Shown piece by piece: positions 10,701 to 19,298 of a stretch of DNA of 64,000 nt. The notes beneath the pieces are model-generated. The model had not been told where the DNA came from, searched no databases, and worked only from the letters and a program-made list of their open reading frames with translations. This stretch comes from Schistosoma haematobium (lineage: Eukaryota; Platyhelminthes; Trematoda; Strigeidida; Schistosomatidae). The stretch lies in contig NC_067202.1 of assembly GCF_000699445.3 (NCBI RefSeq), positions 15,157,924 to 15,221,923 of the forward strand. Reading direction: 5' to 3'. Positions within the stretch are counted from its first letter, which is position 1. Each line of letters starts with the position of its first letter. The position numbers were made by a program, and so were the translations under genes.

Positions 10701-13082
10701 ATAAGAAGGCATAACGTTAAGAATTATTTACACAAGTATAAATCATTACATCATAGGTCATTTGACAGAATCAATACTCATTATCCCGTTAATGAAGTTG
10801 TCAGTAATTATACAGAAAGTATTACAAGAAACAACTGCTTTTCATAACCAACTAAACGACAAGACATAGGTGGATAGCTACAAGGAATAGACAAATCAAC
10901 ATAGAGGACATGGTCCTGGGGTTGAGATAAATGTATATTGCTAAGCATACAACACTACTATTCCTGACATCAGAACACCTAGTTATTTTAATGAGTTCAA
11001 AAGTTAGAAAGTACAATTTATAGGAAATTATGAATGTCTGATATCTTGTTACGTCTAAACAACGAAGACAGATTAATAGTAACCTTAAAACTACACAATA
11101 AATAGTTTACATTGAAAAAGGCAGATAAAATATAGTCTCAAGCCACTTATCACGAGGCGTTTTCAGTTAACGAATGCTATCGTAATGATAACCATATTGC
11201 AGAAGAATAAAAGTACAGTAGGCTATTATTAATGCTATTGTAAAATGAAGGAGTTACACTTGACTTGAAATAATTTCTGCAAAAACATAAGGTTTACTTG
11301 TAATTTATCCCAACATGTTGGAATAGACTGTAGGGCTGTCCAAAACTCTAGGCTGTAAAAAGTCACATCCTCACCAAGTGGTATTGGGGCTGTCAGTTTG
11401 TAAGGCAAATGATTACCTAAGCAGGTACGATTGAGATGTAGAGCGATTGGGACACAATGAGAGGTAGCCAATGTACACTTTTCGCTAAAAAGCAAGTGGA
11501 AGTGATAAAAATGCAAGTATTTAGTAGATAAAATGTTGGATCTCTCCATATCATAAAGTTAATAGAACCACACAATTGGGCAAACGTTTTGCAAGAAATT
11601 CAATATATCTGTGATGACTGAGATATTTGAGTTGTATTAAGTACATTACGTTGCTACTTAGTAAGAGGAAAATTTGCCCTGTATTTAATCATTTAAACAC
11701 AAACATTAGTAAAAGAAGGCACTAAAAATATACGCGCCACACACATCATTTGATTTGTGTGAGGGTTAGAATACTGCCTGGGCGCTCAAACCGAGGCAAA
11801 CGTGCCCTAAAATAGATTTAAATCATAAAACTAAAGATGGCTAGATAAAGGTACACCAACTACCCACAAATTTTCAGGTTGTTACTGAGCCCTAAATTAG
11901 TGTGAATTTCATGTGTAGGATCAACGAGACAACAGATATCAGTAAAACCTATCAAAATGATACATTAAATAGTACTCCTTTAGGTCGTAAATGTTTTATT
12001 AATTTTTATCTAATTTTTACCTCCATTCCTTAATTTTTTTATTCATGTTTTACTTCGTTATTCTTCATGCATTCTCGGTGGGATTTCGTGGTCTGAGAAA
12101 TGAAGCTGGTGCCCTTACACATAATTTTCCAATTTAATGTCTTAGGTGTTATCCTCGTTCATGAAACGTTTGAACTACCCGACTTAGGAAATGGAAATAT
12201 AGTAACGAGATCATAGGTAACATAAAGACAGGTTGCTCGAACATTACCTTTTAGTTAGTAGTGGATGATAGAGAATCTGCTTTCAAAAATACATACTTGA
12301 GGTTCAGGAACCCTTGATGCTTCAATCTTACTAAACAAGTACTATTCGCATGTTTAGGAACTACCTCATAAATAAAGTGCAGAAGCTAGATTAATCGTTT
12401 ATGAATTAAGGTTGGCAAGTTAAATTAATTTTTAGCGCATCTGTTATGATGATACTCTATGATGGTAAAAATTACTGCATGGTAAACTGAACAAAGCCAT
12501 TGTTCGTTTAGACTTAGCAAAAACAAAAAACACAACAGTGTTCACCTCAAAACTTAGGATAGATTTTCAATAGACTACAATTTTTCTAAAGTTTAACGAT
12601 CTATTTTAAAGCTAAAAAATACTTTCCAAGTTCAGCATTTGGTTAAACTCAAAGAGGTAGTGACAATCACTGACCTTACAATCATTATAGTTATCGTTGG
12701 CAAATCAGTCGGCACTGCTGTCCTAGTGTGACTTATAAACTTCCATTACACAAATTATGGATTCCAAGTCTACTGATATGTACCGCCTAACTAAATCCTG
12801 GAGAAACAAATCACCAATGTATATTTTATGACATGTTCTTGAAGAATCTGAGTGAAATACCATACCAATATAACACTAATACTATATTTTCTCTTTAAAT
12901 TCAAATAAAAAACCAGACCGTTGTTATGTAAGACAATCAAATTACCTGTTATCTTTCGATGGACCTGATGATAACAATCCATTTAAAGCCTCGCTAGAGA
13001 TAACACATGGTAGAATTCCAAACACTATAAAAATCTGATAAGATATTGCTGCTCCCGCTACATATCTCACAAATCTCAACAT
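1574..13082 (-). CDS. SMO: Smoothened (SMO) homolog, 5 exons, 3' part outside the window
   Basis: Class F GPCR-like transducer of Hedgehog signalling, acting in the plasma or ciliary membrane downstream of Patched. Exons on the minus strand: 13082-12946, 11484-11298, 9565-9089, 5224-5142 and 1703-1574. All have GT..AG borders, and phases match at each junction (137+187+477+83+130 nt give 338 codons without a stop). In order they encode a hydrophobic signal peptide, the extracellular cysteine-rich domain with the SMO-type TCLGNHLPY and CWDKLQ/FFLCSVYVPEC segments, the linker (GGGCQSPL, joining to NWIPGIERC) and the start of the first membrane helix. The CLG..LPY pattern favours SMO over Frizzled. 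An Asn/Ser/Gly-rich insertion interrupts the CRD. The remaining 7TM exons should lie beyond position 1. Introns hold many TEs. Family assignment is by recalled domain pattern, not by a search. Confidence 0.88.
1917..1933. repeat. (CT)n microsatellite
   Basis: Short uninterrupted CT run in a SMO intron. Confidence 0.9.
2640..2785 (+). repeat. Degenerate hammerhead SINE fragment, sense
   Basis: The segment contains a B-box-like GGTCCGATCCCC and the hammerhead region 'gtactgctaaacagtccca...'. Both core boxes are mutated (CTAAACA instead of CTGANGA, CGAGAC instead of CGAAAC), so this is a decayed copy of the family seen at 4.7 kb and 62.8 kb. Confidence 0.65.
4687..4967 (-). mobile_element. Hammerhead SINE (tRNA-headed), near full length
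   Basis: Read on the minus strand it has a tRNA-like head with an A-box-like GGCTCAGTGGTCTAA and a B-box GGTTCGAATCTCG, then a hammerhead motif, then a tail ending in the GATTTCAATCAG region. On the plus strand the far end carries the tail motif AAATCTCCACAAAACCCCC in the opposite direction, so both outer ends carry tail sequence. It lies in the SMO intron upstream of exon 5. Confidence 0.8.
4734..4779 (-). ncRNA. Hammerhead ribozyme motif, core intact
   Basis: On the minus strand: stem I 5' strand GCACTG, core CTGAGGA, stem II GCCC...GGAC (one A-C mismatch), GAA, self-complementary stem III ACGGCCGT, cleavage-site C, stem I 3' strand CAGTGC. Position N7 of the CUGANGA box is free, so G is allowed. 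The stem II mismatch may weaken activity. Confidence 0.7.
5142..5224 (-). CDS. SMO: SMO exon 4 (linker)
   Basis: This 83-bp exon encodes 27 residues (beginning NKLTARLFQSNGGGCQSPL) plus two bases of a Trp codon completed by the next exon. The acceptor is ACCAAAG|AAT downstream of a T-rich tract and the donor is TTG|GTAAGC. It matches the SMO linker pattern '..F...G.C..PL..T', which precedes the W...C...C motif. Both phases fit its neighbours exactly, which is why so short an exon can be called. Confidence 0.82.
5572..6050 (+). repeat. Family-A retroposon, 5'-truncated
   Basis: The copy starts inside the family at the 'atacagcc' block and ends in an AAATAAATAAATAATAAA tail. It is diverged from the other copies and there is no coding potential. 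A segment of about 60 bp just downstream (6086-6145) recurs at 6846-6905 in direct orientation. Confidence 0.75.
6051..8000. other. SMO intron, no gene recognised
   Basis: AT-rich sequence with only short unconvincing ORFs. The only structure seen is the ~60-bp direct repeat at 6086-6145 and 6846-6905 ('attgattggagaatragyracctac'-like), which may be the end of an unidentified element. Confidence 0.5.
8101..8165 (-). repeat. LTR end with PBS-like TTGGCGCC (fragment)
   Basis: On the minus strand 'gaacaaatagtttgaca' is followed by 'gaaacttggcgcc'. The same sequence block, read in the same direction, abuts the Mag-type gag near 59.39-59.45 kb. This suggests an LTR 3' terminus (ending in CA) next to a primer-binding site. 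It is only about 65 bp long. Confidence 0.4.
9089..9565 (-). CDS. SMO: SMO exon 3 (second half of the CRD with low-complexity insertion)
   Basis: The exon is 477 bp (159 codons), phase 0 at both ends, with acceptor AAATAG|TTC and donor CGACAG|GTATAT. Conserved CRD blocks are FFLCSVYVPEC, RIVLPEAEMCEAVHKACPLL and YPKFLDCSLYTPGCRQ. These correspond to the LC.VYMP.C, LP...C.A....C and FL.C......GC blocks of other Smoothened proteins. Between the conserved blocks are two polar stretches rich in Asn, Ser and Gly: one of about 45 residues after VYVPEC and one of about 48 after IIHSM. Vertebrate and insect SMO have nothing of this length there as far as I recall. Both stretches are in frame and contain no splice-like borders. 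Confidence 0.87.
9780..9870 (+). repeat. tRNA-like SINE head
   Basis: Contains an A-box-like GGTGGCTTAGTGGTTAAGAC and a B-box-like CGTTCGAATTTAG at tRNA spacing. No cloverleaf was confirmed and the 3' part is not recognisable as a hammerhead. It lies in the intron between SMO exons 2 and 3 and reads opposite to SMO. Confidence 0.55.
11298..11484 (-). CDS. SMO: SMO exon 2 (first half of the cysteine-rich domain)
   Basis: The exon is 187 bp, between a pyrimidine-rich acceptor (CTTTTTAG|C) and a CAA|GTAAAC donor. It encodes 62 residues including C..., TSHCVPI, TCLGNHLPYKLT, FWTALQSIPTCWDKLQ. The cysteine spacing and the CLG..LPY and W..L...P.CW patterns are those of Smoothened CRDs. The donor is phase 0, and the next exon continues with FFLCSVYVPEC, the expected LC.VYMP.C block. 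Confidence 0.88.
11716..11816 (-). repeat. Family-A retroposon fragment, antisense
   Basis: About 100 bp of the 3' region ('cgccacacacatcatttgat...gggcgctcaaaccg'), reading on the minus strand. It lies in SMO intron 1. Confidence 0.65.
12946..13082 (-). CDS. SMO: SMO exon 1 (start codon and signal peptide)
   Basis: The ATG is at 13082-13080. The exon encodes 45 residues plus two bases of the next codon and ends at an AG|GTAATT donor. Residues 1-30 are a short basic N-terminus (MLRFVRYVAG) followed by a hydrophobic stretch ending near CVISS, as expected for a cleaved signal peptide. The split codon AG+C is completed by the next exon to give Ser. I chose this start because the frame opens just upstream and the signal peptide follows it directly; a further upstream exon cannot be excluded. 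Confidence 0.75.
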
Positions 13083-13540
13083 GCATTGAAGGCCGTAATT
13101 GGCCACATACGATAAGGACTAGAGAATCCGAAAGTTGCGCCACCTCAAGTATGCCCACAAATGACCTTAATAATTCATGCGCGCGACTGCACTCAGTATC
13201 ACTTTAGTCAGAAGGTGACTAGTATTCGGACAGTTTCCCAGTGTTGATTCTGATGAGGAATATTATTTTCAAAAAACCGAATTTTTTAATGAAGAATTTG
13301 GTCTGTGAAGCTATGAAGTGACACGTTTTTATAGAGCCAGTATTAACCACTTCCCAATCCCAAACTTTATTTTGTTCAAGTGAACTATTATATACTAATT
13401 CGGACTTTGGGGGAGTTAATTATTGAGTATGAGAGGGAAGGCGATTCTGGTGGACTTAGAAATAGACATTTTCATGCTTTAGTGCACTGAGTTTTAAGTG
13501 ATGCTTCTTCGTGAGGATAATTACTACATACATTACAGTT

Positions 13541-13590
13541 TTGACGGACTCACCTAGATGAAGGCGCTCGGTCATGCATCCATACCAGAT
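13541..13590 (+). repeat. Left remnant of an older Boudicca-like LTR (insertion target)
   Basis: This stretch is homologous to LTR positions of about 70-120 of the elements that follow, but diverged (for example ggactcacctagatgaaggc against ggactcatctagctgaaggc). It ends in AGAT, and the same LTR resumes at 23129 with AGATCATGTGTGG after the nested array. It is therefore the left half of the target LTR; its first ~70 bp are not recognisable. Confidence 0.8.
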
Positions 13591-13916
13591 TGTAGCGGTA
13601 ACTAAATCCCCAAAATAAATAGCCCTGTAAGTCTTCGACATTGGATGCTGACCATATGTTTTAGTGGACTCATCTAGCTGAAGGCGCTCGGTCAGGCATC
13701 CGCACCAGATCACGTGTGGTAACGCCGTGCTCAACAACTACTACTGCAATCGCTAGCCAGATTAGATCAGAGAATTCCGATTTATTGGTTATCGCCAAAT
13801 ACACTCTTCCGATCTCCTCGACTCTGTCTTTTGATTTCTCTCGATGGGTACAAATCATATTAGAAGGTGTTACTGGTAGAAGCGTTGTCAAACACTGAAT
13901 ACCTGTGTCATCATCA
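13591..13916 (+). repeat. LTR 1 of the array (5' LTR)
   Basis: 326 bp, TGTAGCGG...TCATCA. It differs from LTR2 and LTR3 at LTR positions 12 (C, not A) and 254 (A, not G), and it shares the A at position 323 with LTR2. Confidence 0.93.
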
Positions 13917-13917
13917 T

Positions 13918-13935
13918 TGGTGAGACCTACGTGAT
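13918..13935 (+). promoter_or_regulatory. Primer-binding site, tRNA-Trp-like
   Basis: TGGTGAGACCTACGTGAT begins one base after the LTR. It matches the complement of the 3' end of eukaryotic tRNA-Trp (TGGTGACCCCGACGTGAT) at 15 of 18 positions. A tRNA-Trp primer is a known trait of the CsRn1 clade. The identical site follows LTR2 at 18526, and a variant follows the older LTR at 23334. Confidence 0.75.
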
Positions 13936-14086
13936 CTGGTACACCGAATTGCAACTGTGAGTCTGTTCTTTTTTGGGATTTTTATATATAACTGACTTAT
14001 TTTTTAAACATTGATTTTTTTTCGTGTTTTTGCTTTGATATATATATATTTTTTTCTTCGTTCATTATCGTACTTCATATTTCATC

Positions 14087-14690
14087 ATGACTGAACAGAC
14101 ACCAAAATTACTTAAGCTTAAGACTTTGTCCCCACCTTAGTTTCAACTCATGCCTTTCTGACCCGACAACATCGAAGCCTGGTTTTGCTACGCAGAAGCC
14201 GATTTCTCCAAGCACGGCGTGAACGACACACGTGCACAATTCCTCGCAGTAGTCATGGCACTACCGCGGGAATTCAACAGGTACGTAACACCTAGTATGT
14301 TTACTAGTGATGTTTCTGAACCTTACGAAACTTTAAAGCGTTCGATTCTTAAACGAGGAGACCTAACCGATCGACAAAGGTTAGATCAACTCTTCAATAA
14401 CATCGACCTACAACACGGTTCTGCGACGGACATGTTGCAACGGATGAGAGAGGTTATAAGCCCAAGAACTTTCGACGAAGGTCTATTCAAACAACTTTTC
14501 TTGCCAAAACTTCCCCGACAGGTGCAAGCAGTTCTGGTCTCGTTTCAGAACAACGCCTTAGACGAGCTAGCTGCATCTGCCGACCGCATTTTAGAAATTA
14601 CGAAATCTTCTACTACCGAGGTATCTTCAGTCAAGGAAAAGCCTCAAACGACTCAGAATGACATAACCGAGTTATGTCATACACTGGCGC
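14087..14690 (+). pseudogene. gag of unit 1, 3'-deleted
   Basis: Gag-type structural protein of the Gypsy element. It starts at the ATG at 14087 (MTEQTPKLLKLK), with two early in-frame stops (TAG, TGA) before the conserved PDNIEAWFCYAEADF block. From there it is open to about 14690. The reading then passes into protease in another frame at a deletion junction: the Gag C-terminus with the zinc knuckle and the start of the protease are missing. The older copy at 23508 has the same two stops, so they predate this array. Confidence 0.8.
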
Positions 14691-17600
14691 AGAAGTTAGC
14701 GTTCTCCCAGCAAATCCTAACGACCGGCTTAACGAATCGGCTCTAAACTTACAGGCGGCAAACGGAAAACCTAATGCTACGTATGGCAAAAGGTACGTTT
14801 ACCTTAACGTGGGTTTACGCAAACCCATCCACTGGATCTTCGTTGTTGCAGATGTATCTATGCCAATCATTGGTATGGACCTTCTACAACATCATAATCT
14901 GATCATCGATACGCGCAAACGGAGGCTAGTAGACGGAAACACTAATTTGTCCGTTTGCGTAACTTCCTTTTCTGGTTGCAAATTATCCCCAGTCACAATT
15001 AAGCACATGATAGACCCACTCTATCAGCCACTACTCGATAAGTACCCTGGGATACAACAAACTCAACCGAAACTACCGTGTGTAACCAACGACGTTACAC
15101 ACCACATCACGACTACAGGACCACCTGTATTCTCTAAAGCACGACGACTAGCTCCCGAAAAGCTGAGGTTGGCGAAAAACGATTTCGACCATATGATTGA
15201 CTTAGGAATCATACGACCGTCAAGTAGCCCATATGCATCTCCGTTGCACATGGTCCCTAAAAAGGACAGCAACGATGGGCGTCCAACTGGTGACTATCGG
15301 CGATTGAACGCGAAAACCATTCCCGATCGTTACCCGTTGCCTCACATTCACGATTTGACAGCTACCTTGAAAGGTAAAACTGTCTTTTCGAAAATCGACT
15401 TGGTTAAAGCGTATAACCAAATCCCTATGGCTACTGACGACATACCGAAAACAGCTATCATTACTCCCTTTGGACTCTATGAATTTTTTTGAATGCCTTT
15501 CGGTCTAAGAAACGCTTCCCAAACATTTCAAAGGTTCATAGACGACGTTTTTCGAGGTCTCAACTTCGAACATGCGTATGTTGGCGACTGTCTAATAGCA
15601 AGTCTGGACAGAGAATCACATCTCAAGCATCTGGATCTTGTTTTCGAACGACTACAAAAACATGGCATTACTGTTAACGTTCAGAAATGCCAAATCGGAG
15701 CTGACTCATTAGACTTCCTAGGACACACTATAGATGCTCAGGGCATTCCACCTCTTAGGACCAAAGTGGCGGCAATTCTGGATTACCCAGAACCGACCAC
15801 GATCAAGCAACTACGAACGTTTAACGGACTTGTAAGTTTCTATAGATGATTCATACCGAAATGCGCTTTACTCATGAAACCTCTTACCGACCAACTTCGT
15901 GGAAATGCGAAATCCATTAATTTGGACGACACCGCACGAAAAGCATTCTCCACAGTTAAGGAACTGATTGCTAAAGCAACAATGCTCGCACATCAGGACA
16001 CCCGAGCACCCATTAGCATCGCAGTAGACGCATCCGACTCAGCAATCGGAGGAGTCTTACAACAATGGGTTAACAACTCCTGGCAACCTTTGGCATTTTC
16101 TCTAGACGGTTGCTAGACCCCGAATCGCGGTACATCACATTCGGTAGGGAACTCCTAGCTATGTATTGTGCTGTAAGGCATTTCCAACACTATATCGAAG
16201 GCCGTGAGTTCACTCTTTTCACGGACCATAAACCGCTCACTTTCTCGTTAAGCTCTCCTTCTGACAAGTACTCTCCCCGTGAGTCTCGACAACATTTCGC
16301 AGTTTACTTCAGATATTCAACACATCTCTGGAGCAAACAATGTAGTTGCAGACGCCTTATCTCGCATAACTTCCTTGAACAGTTTCCAAGGAATCGACCT
16401 TCTTAAACTCACCGAGCTTCAAAAAGAAGACAGTGATCTTCAGCACGAGTTATCGTCCACAACCCTTAAACTACGCATCAAACAGATGGGAACAGGTAAG
16501 GAAACCTTACTTTGTGACACATCTACAGGTAGGGATCGCCCAATCGTGCCGAAACATTATCGACGCAATGTCTTCAATACATTGCACAAACTTTCTCATC
16601 CAGGTTTTCGTGCAACCATCAGACTTATAGCAGAACAGTTTTGCTGGCCTGGCATGAATAGAGACGTGAGGGAGTGGGCACGCCCCTGTGTAAGCTGCCA
16701 AAAATCTAAGGTTATCAGACACAATAAATGTTCCTTAGGCTCGTTTAAAACTCCCGATGCTCGTTTCGACCATGTTCACCTGGATTTGGTAGGACCGTTA
16801 CCAGATTCAAATGGATACTCTTACCTTTTAACCTGTGTAGACCGTTCCACTCGATGGCCAGAAGCAGTACCTATCAAGGACATCACTGCTGAAACAGTGG
16901 CCCGCACCTTCGTCGAACGATTGGTAGCAAACTTCGGCTGCCCTTCAACCATCACTACACACCGCGGACGTCAGTTCGAATCTGAACTTTTCCGTCGTCT
17001 GACCACACTTTTAGGAATCACTCGCTTCCGAACGACCGCCTACCATCCACAAGCAAACGGGTTGGTAGAACGTTTTCACCGACAACTAAAAGCTTCCCCA
17101 TCAGCTGCAAACGTTTCACAGTGGACCGACGCTCTTCCACTTGTCTTACTAGGTATCCGCAATGCAGTGAAAGCTGACATTGGATACACTGCGGCTCAAC
17201 TCGTTTATGGAACGACACTTCGACTTCCAGGAGAATTTGTGGATCCTTCGTCCTCTTCAATGAACATGGATCTAACCTCCTGCACGAACAGGTTTACAAA
17301 CGCAATGCGTTCAGTTAAACCTGCTTCCACTCGACCTCAATCAACTGATGTTTTCGTTCAACCTGACTTACGATATAGTACACACGTTTTCATTCGTCGA
17401 GACTCGCATTGACGACCTTTCGAATCAGCATACGAAGGACCTTTCAAAGTTCTTCAACGCGAACCGAAGTACTATCTAATCGATAAGAACGGAACCAACG
17501 ATAGCATCAGCATCGATCGCCTCAAAGCAGCGTATTTAGAAGGAAATCCTATTCACGTCGATTTTCCTTCGGTACAATCGAACGACACGACTCCACTCAT

Positions 17601-17724
17601 AATTCCTCAATCGACAACCAACACACGCGATGATACTCCGAATGTATCTGAAAATAAACTTAAAACGACGCGTTCTGGAAGAAGAGTTAGATTTCCAGAA
17701 CATTTAAACGACTATTGCACGTAA
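14690..17724 (+). pseudogene. pol of unit 1 (protease remnant, RT, RNase H, integrase)
   Basis: Order of domains: retropepsin remnant [10 protein letters not shown] whose catalytic Asp is lost at the deletion junction (~14690); reverse transcriptase from about 15130 to 15850; RNase H from about 16000 to 16350; integrase with the HHCC finger (ARPCVSCQ) near 16580-16700 and core from about 16770. In-frame TGA codons fall at about 15490, 15847 and 17410, and a frame break occurs near 16110. The RT catalytic box reads YVGD instead of YVDD (about 15580). In integrase the second catalytic Asp is His (TTHRGRQF, about 16963), whereas the Glu (GLVERFHRQLK) is kept. Product would be inactive. The end of pol is the TAA at 17722. 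Confidence 0.85.
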
Positions 17725-18184
17725 GGCACCACTAGACATTTAATACTATCTCGATCTTTCTTTTTACGACATATAATATATTTTAAAAAAATACAATTTT
17801 AATATGCCTATATATTTTTATTTCAAAAAAACAAAAAAACATTATAAATTTTTTTAACGAAATTACGTGTAAATCAGTTTATATTCCAATTTTTTTCGCC
17901 GACATTGTGTTTTTACGCACATACGAGTGTATTTCGACATGCACTTCCATTTTCTTTTTTCTTTTCCAGGACGGCTGGAAAAGAACGATGACGTTTAGGA
18001 GGAAGTGAAATTTTCATTGTACATTTTCTTTTTTTTACTATGTTGTACCTCGGTCCCATATAGGAAGGAAAGACGACCAGACGCTGCTAATCCTAGCAAG
18101 CTATCAGAAGAGTGTTTACCAACGACAAACTCGCTGGGTTTAAACTTCTGGCTGGCCACGTCTCAGGGTCATCATTAACCCACT

Positions 18185-18193
18185 AGGGGGGAG
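18185..18193 (+). promoter_or_regulatory. Polypurine tract of unit 1
   Basis: AGGGGGGAG lies just upstream of LTR2, separated from TGTAGCGG by TGATC. The equivalent tract before LTR3 has one G fewer. Confidence 0.65.
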
Positions 18194-18198
18194 TGATC

Positions 18199-18524
18199 TG
18201 TAGCGGTAAATAAATCCCCAAAATAAATAGCCCTGTAAGTCTTCGACATTGGATGCTGACCATATGTTTTAGTGGACTCATCTAGCTGAAGGCGCTCGGT
18301 CAGGCATCCGCACCAGATCACGTGTGGTAACGCCGTGCTCAACAACTACTACTGCAATCGCTAGCCAGATTAGATCAGAGAATTCCGATTTATTGGTTAT
18401 CGCCAAATACACTCTTCCGATCTCCTCGACTCTGTCTTTTGATTTCTCTCGGTGGGTACAAATCATATTAGAAGGTGTTACTGGTAGAAGCGTTGTCAAA
18501 CACTGAATACCTGTGTCATCATCA
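18199..18524 (+). repeat. LTR 2 of the array (shared, recombinant)
   Basis: 326 bp. It matches LTR3 at positions 12 and 254 and LTR1 at position 323, so its left part is of 3'-LTR origin and its right end of 5'-LTR origin. It serves as 3' LTR of unit 1 and 5' LTR of unit 2. Confidence 0.93.
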
Positions 18525-18694
18525 TTGGTGAGACCTACGTGATCTGGTACACCGAATTGCAACTGTGAGTCTGTTCTTTTTTGGGATTTTTATATATAAC
18601 TGACTTATTTTTTAAACATTGATTTTTTTTCGTGTTTTTGCTTTGATATATATATTTTTTTTTCTTCGTTCATTATCGTACTTCATATTTCATC

Positions 18695-19298
18695 ATGACT
18701 GAACAGACACCAAAATTACTTAAGCTTAAGACTTTGTCCCCACCTTAGTTTCAACTCATGCCTTTCTGACCCGACAACATCGAAGCCTGGTTTTGCTACG
18801 CAGAAGCCGATTTCTCCAAGCACGGCGTGAACGACACACGTGCACAATTCCTCGCAGTAGTCATGGCACTACCGCGGGAATTCAACAGGTACGTAACACC
18901 TAGTATGTTTACTAGTGATGTTTCTGAACCTTACGAAACTTTAAAGCGTTCGATTCTTAAACGAGGAGACCTAACCGATCGACAAAGGTTAGATCAACTC
19001 TTCAATAACATCGACCTACAACACGGTTCTGCGACGGACATGTTGCAACGGATGAGAGAGGTTATAAGCCCAAGAACTTTCGACGAAGGTCTATTCAAAC
19101 AACTTTTCTTGCCAAAACTTCCCCGACAGGTGCAAGCAGTTCTGGTCTCGTTTCAGAACAACGCCTTAGACGAGCTAGCTGCATCTGCCGACCGCATTTT
19201 AGAAATTACGAAATCTTCTACTACCGAGGTATCTTCAGTCAAGGAAAAGCCTCAAACGACTCAGAATGACATAACCGAGTTATGTCATACACTGGCGC
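18695..19298 (+). pseudogene. gag of unit 2, 3'-deleted
   Basis: It carries the same two early stops and the same gag/protease deletion junction as unit 1. No base differences from unit 1 were seen across this stretch. Confidence 0.8.

Noticed and set aside
12791..12982. 63-codon minus ORF
   Set aside because: It spans the donor of SMO exon 1 and reads into the intron; the real exon uses a different frame.
13670..13954. 94-codon minus ORF that recurs at 18278 and, extended, at 22882
   Set aside because: It is the reverse strand of the Boudicca LTR; recurrence reflects the LTR copies, not a gene.
15063..15420. Minus ORFs inside pol, repeated at 19671-20028
   Set aside because: Shadows of the RT reading frame in both array units.
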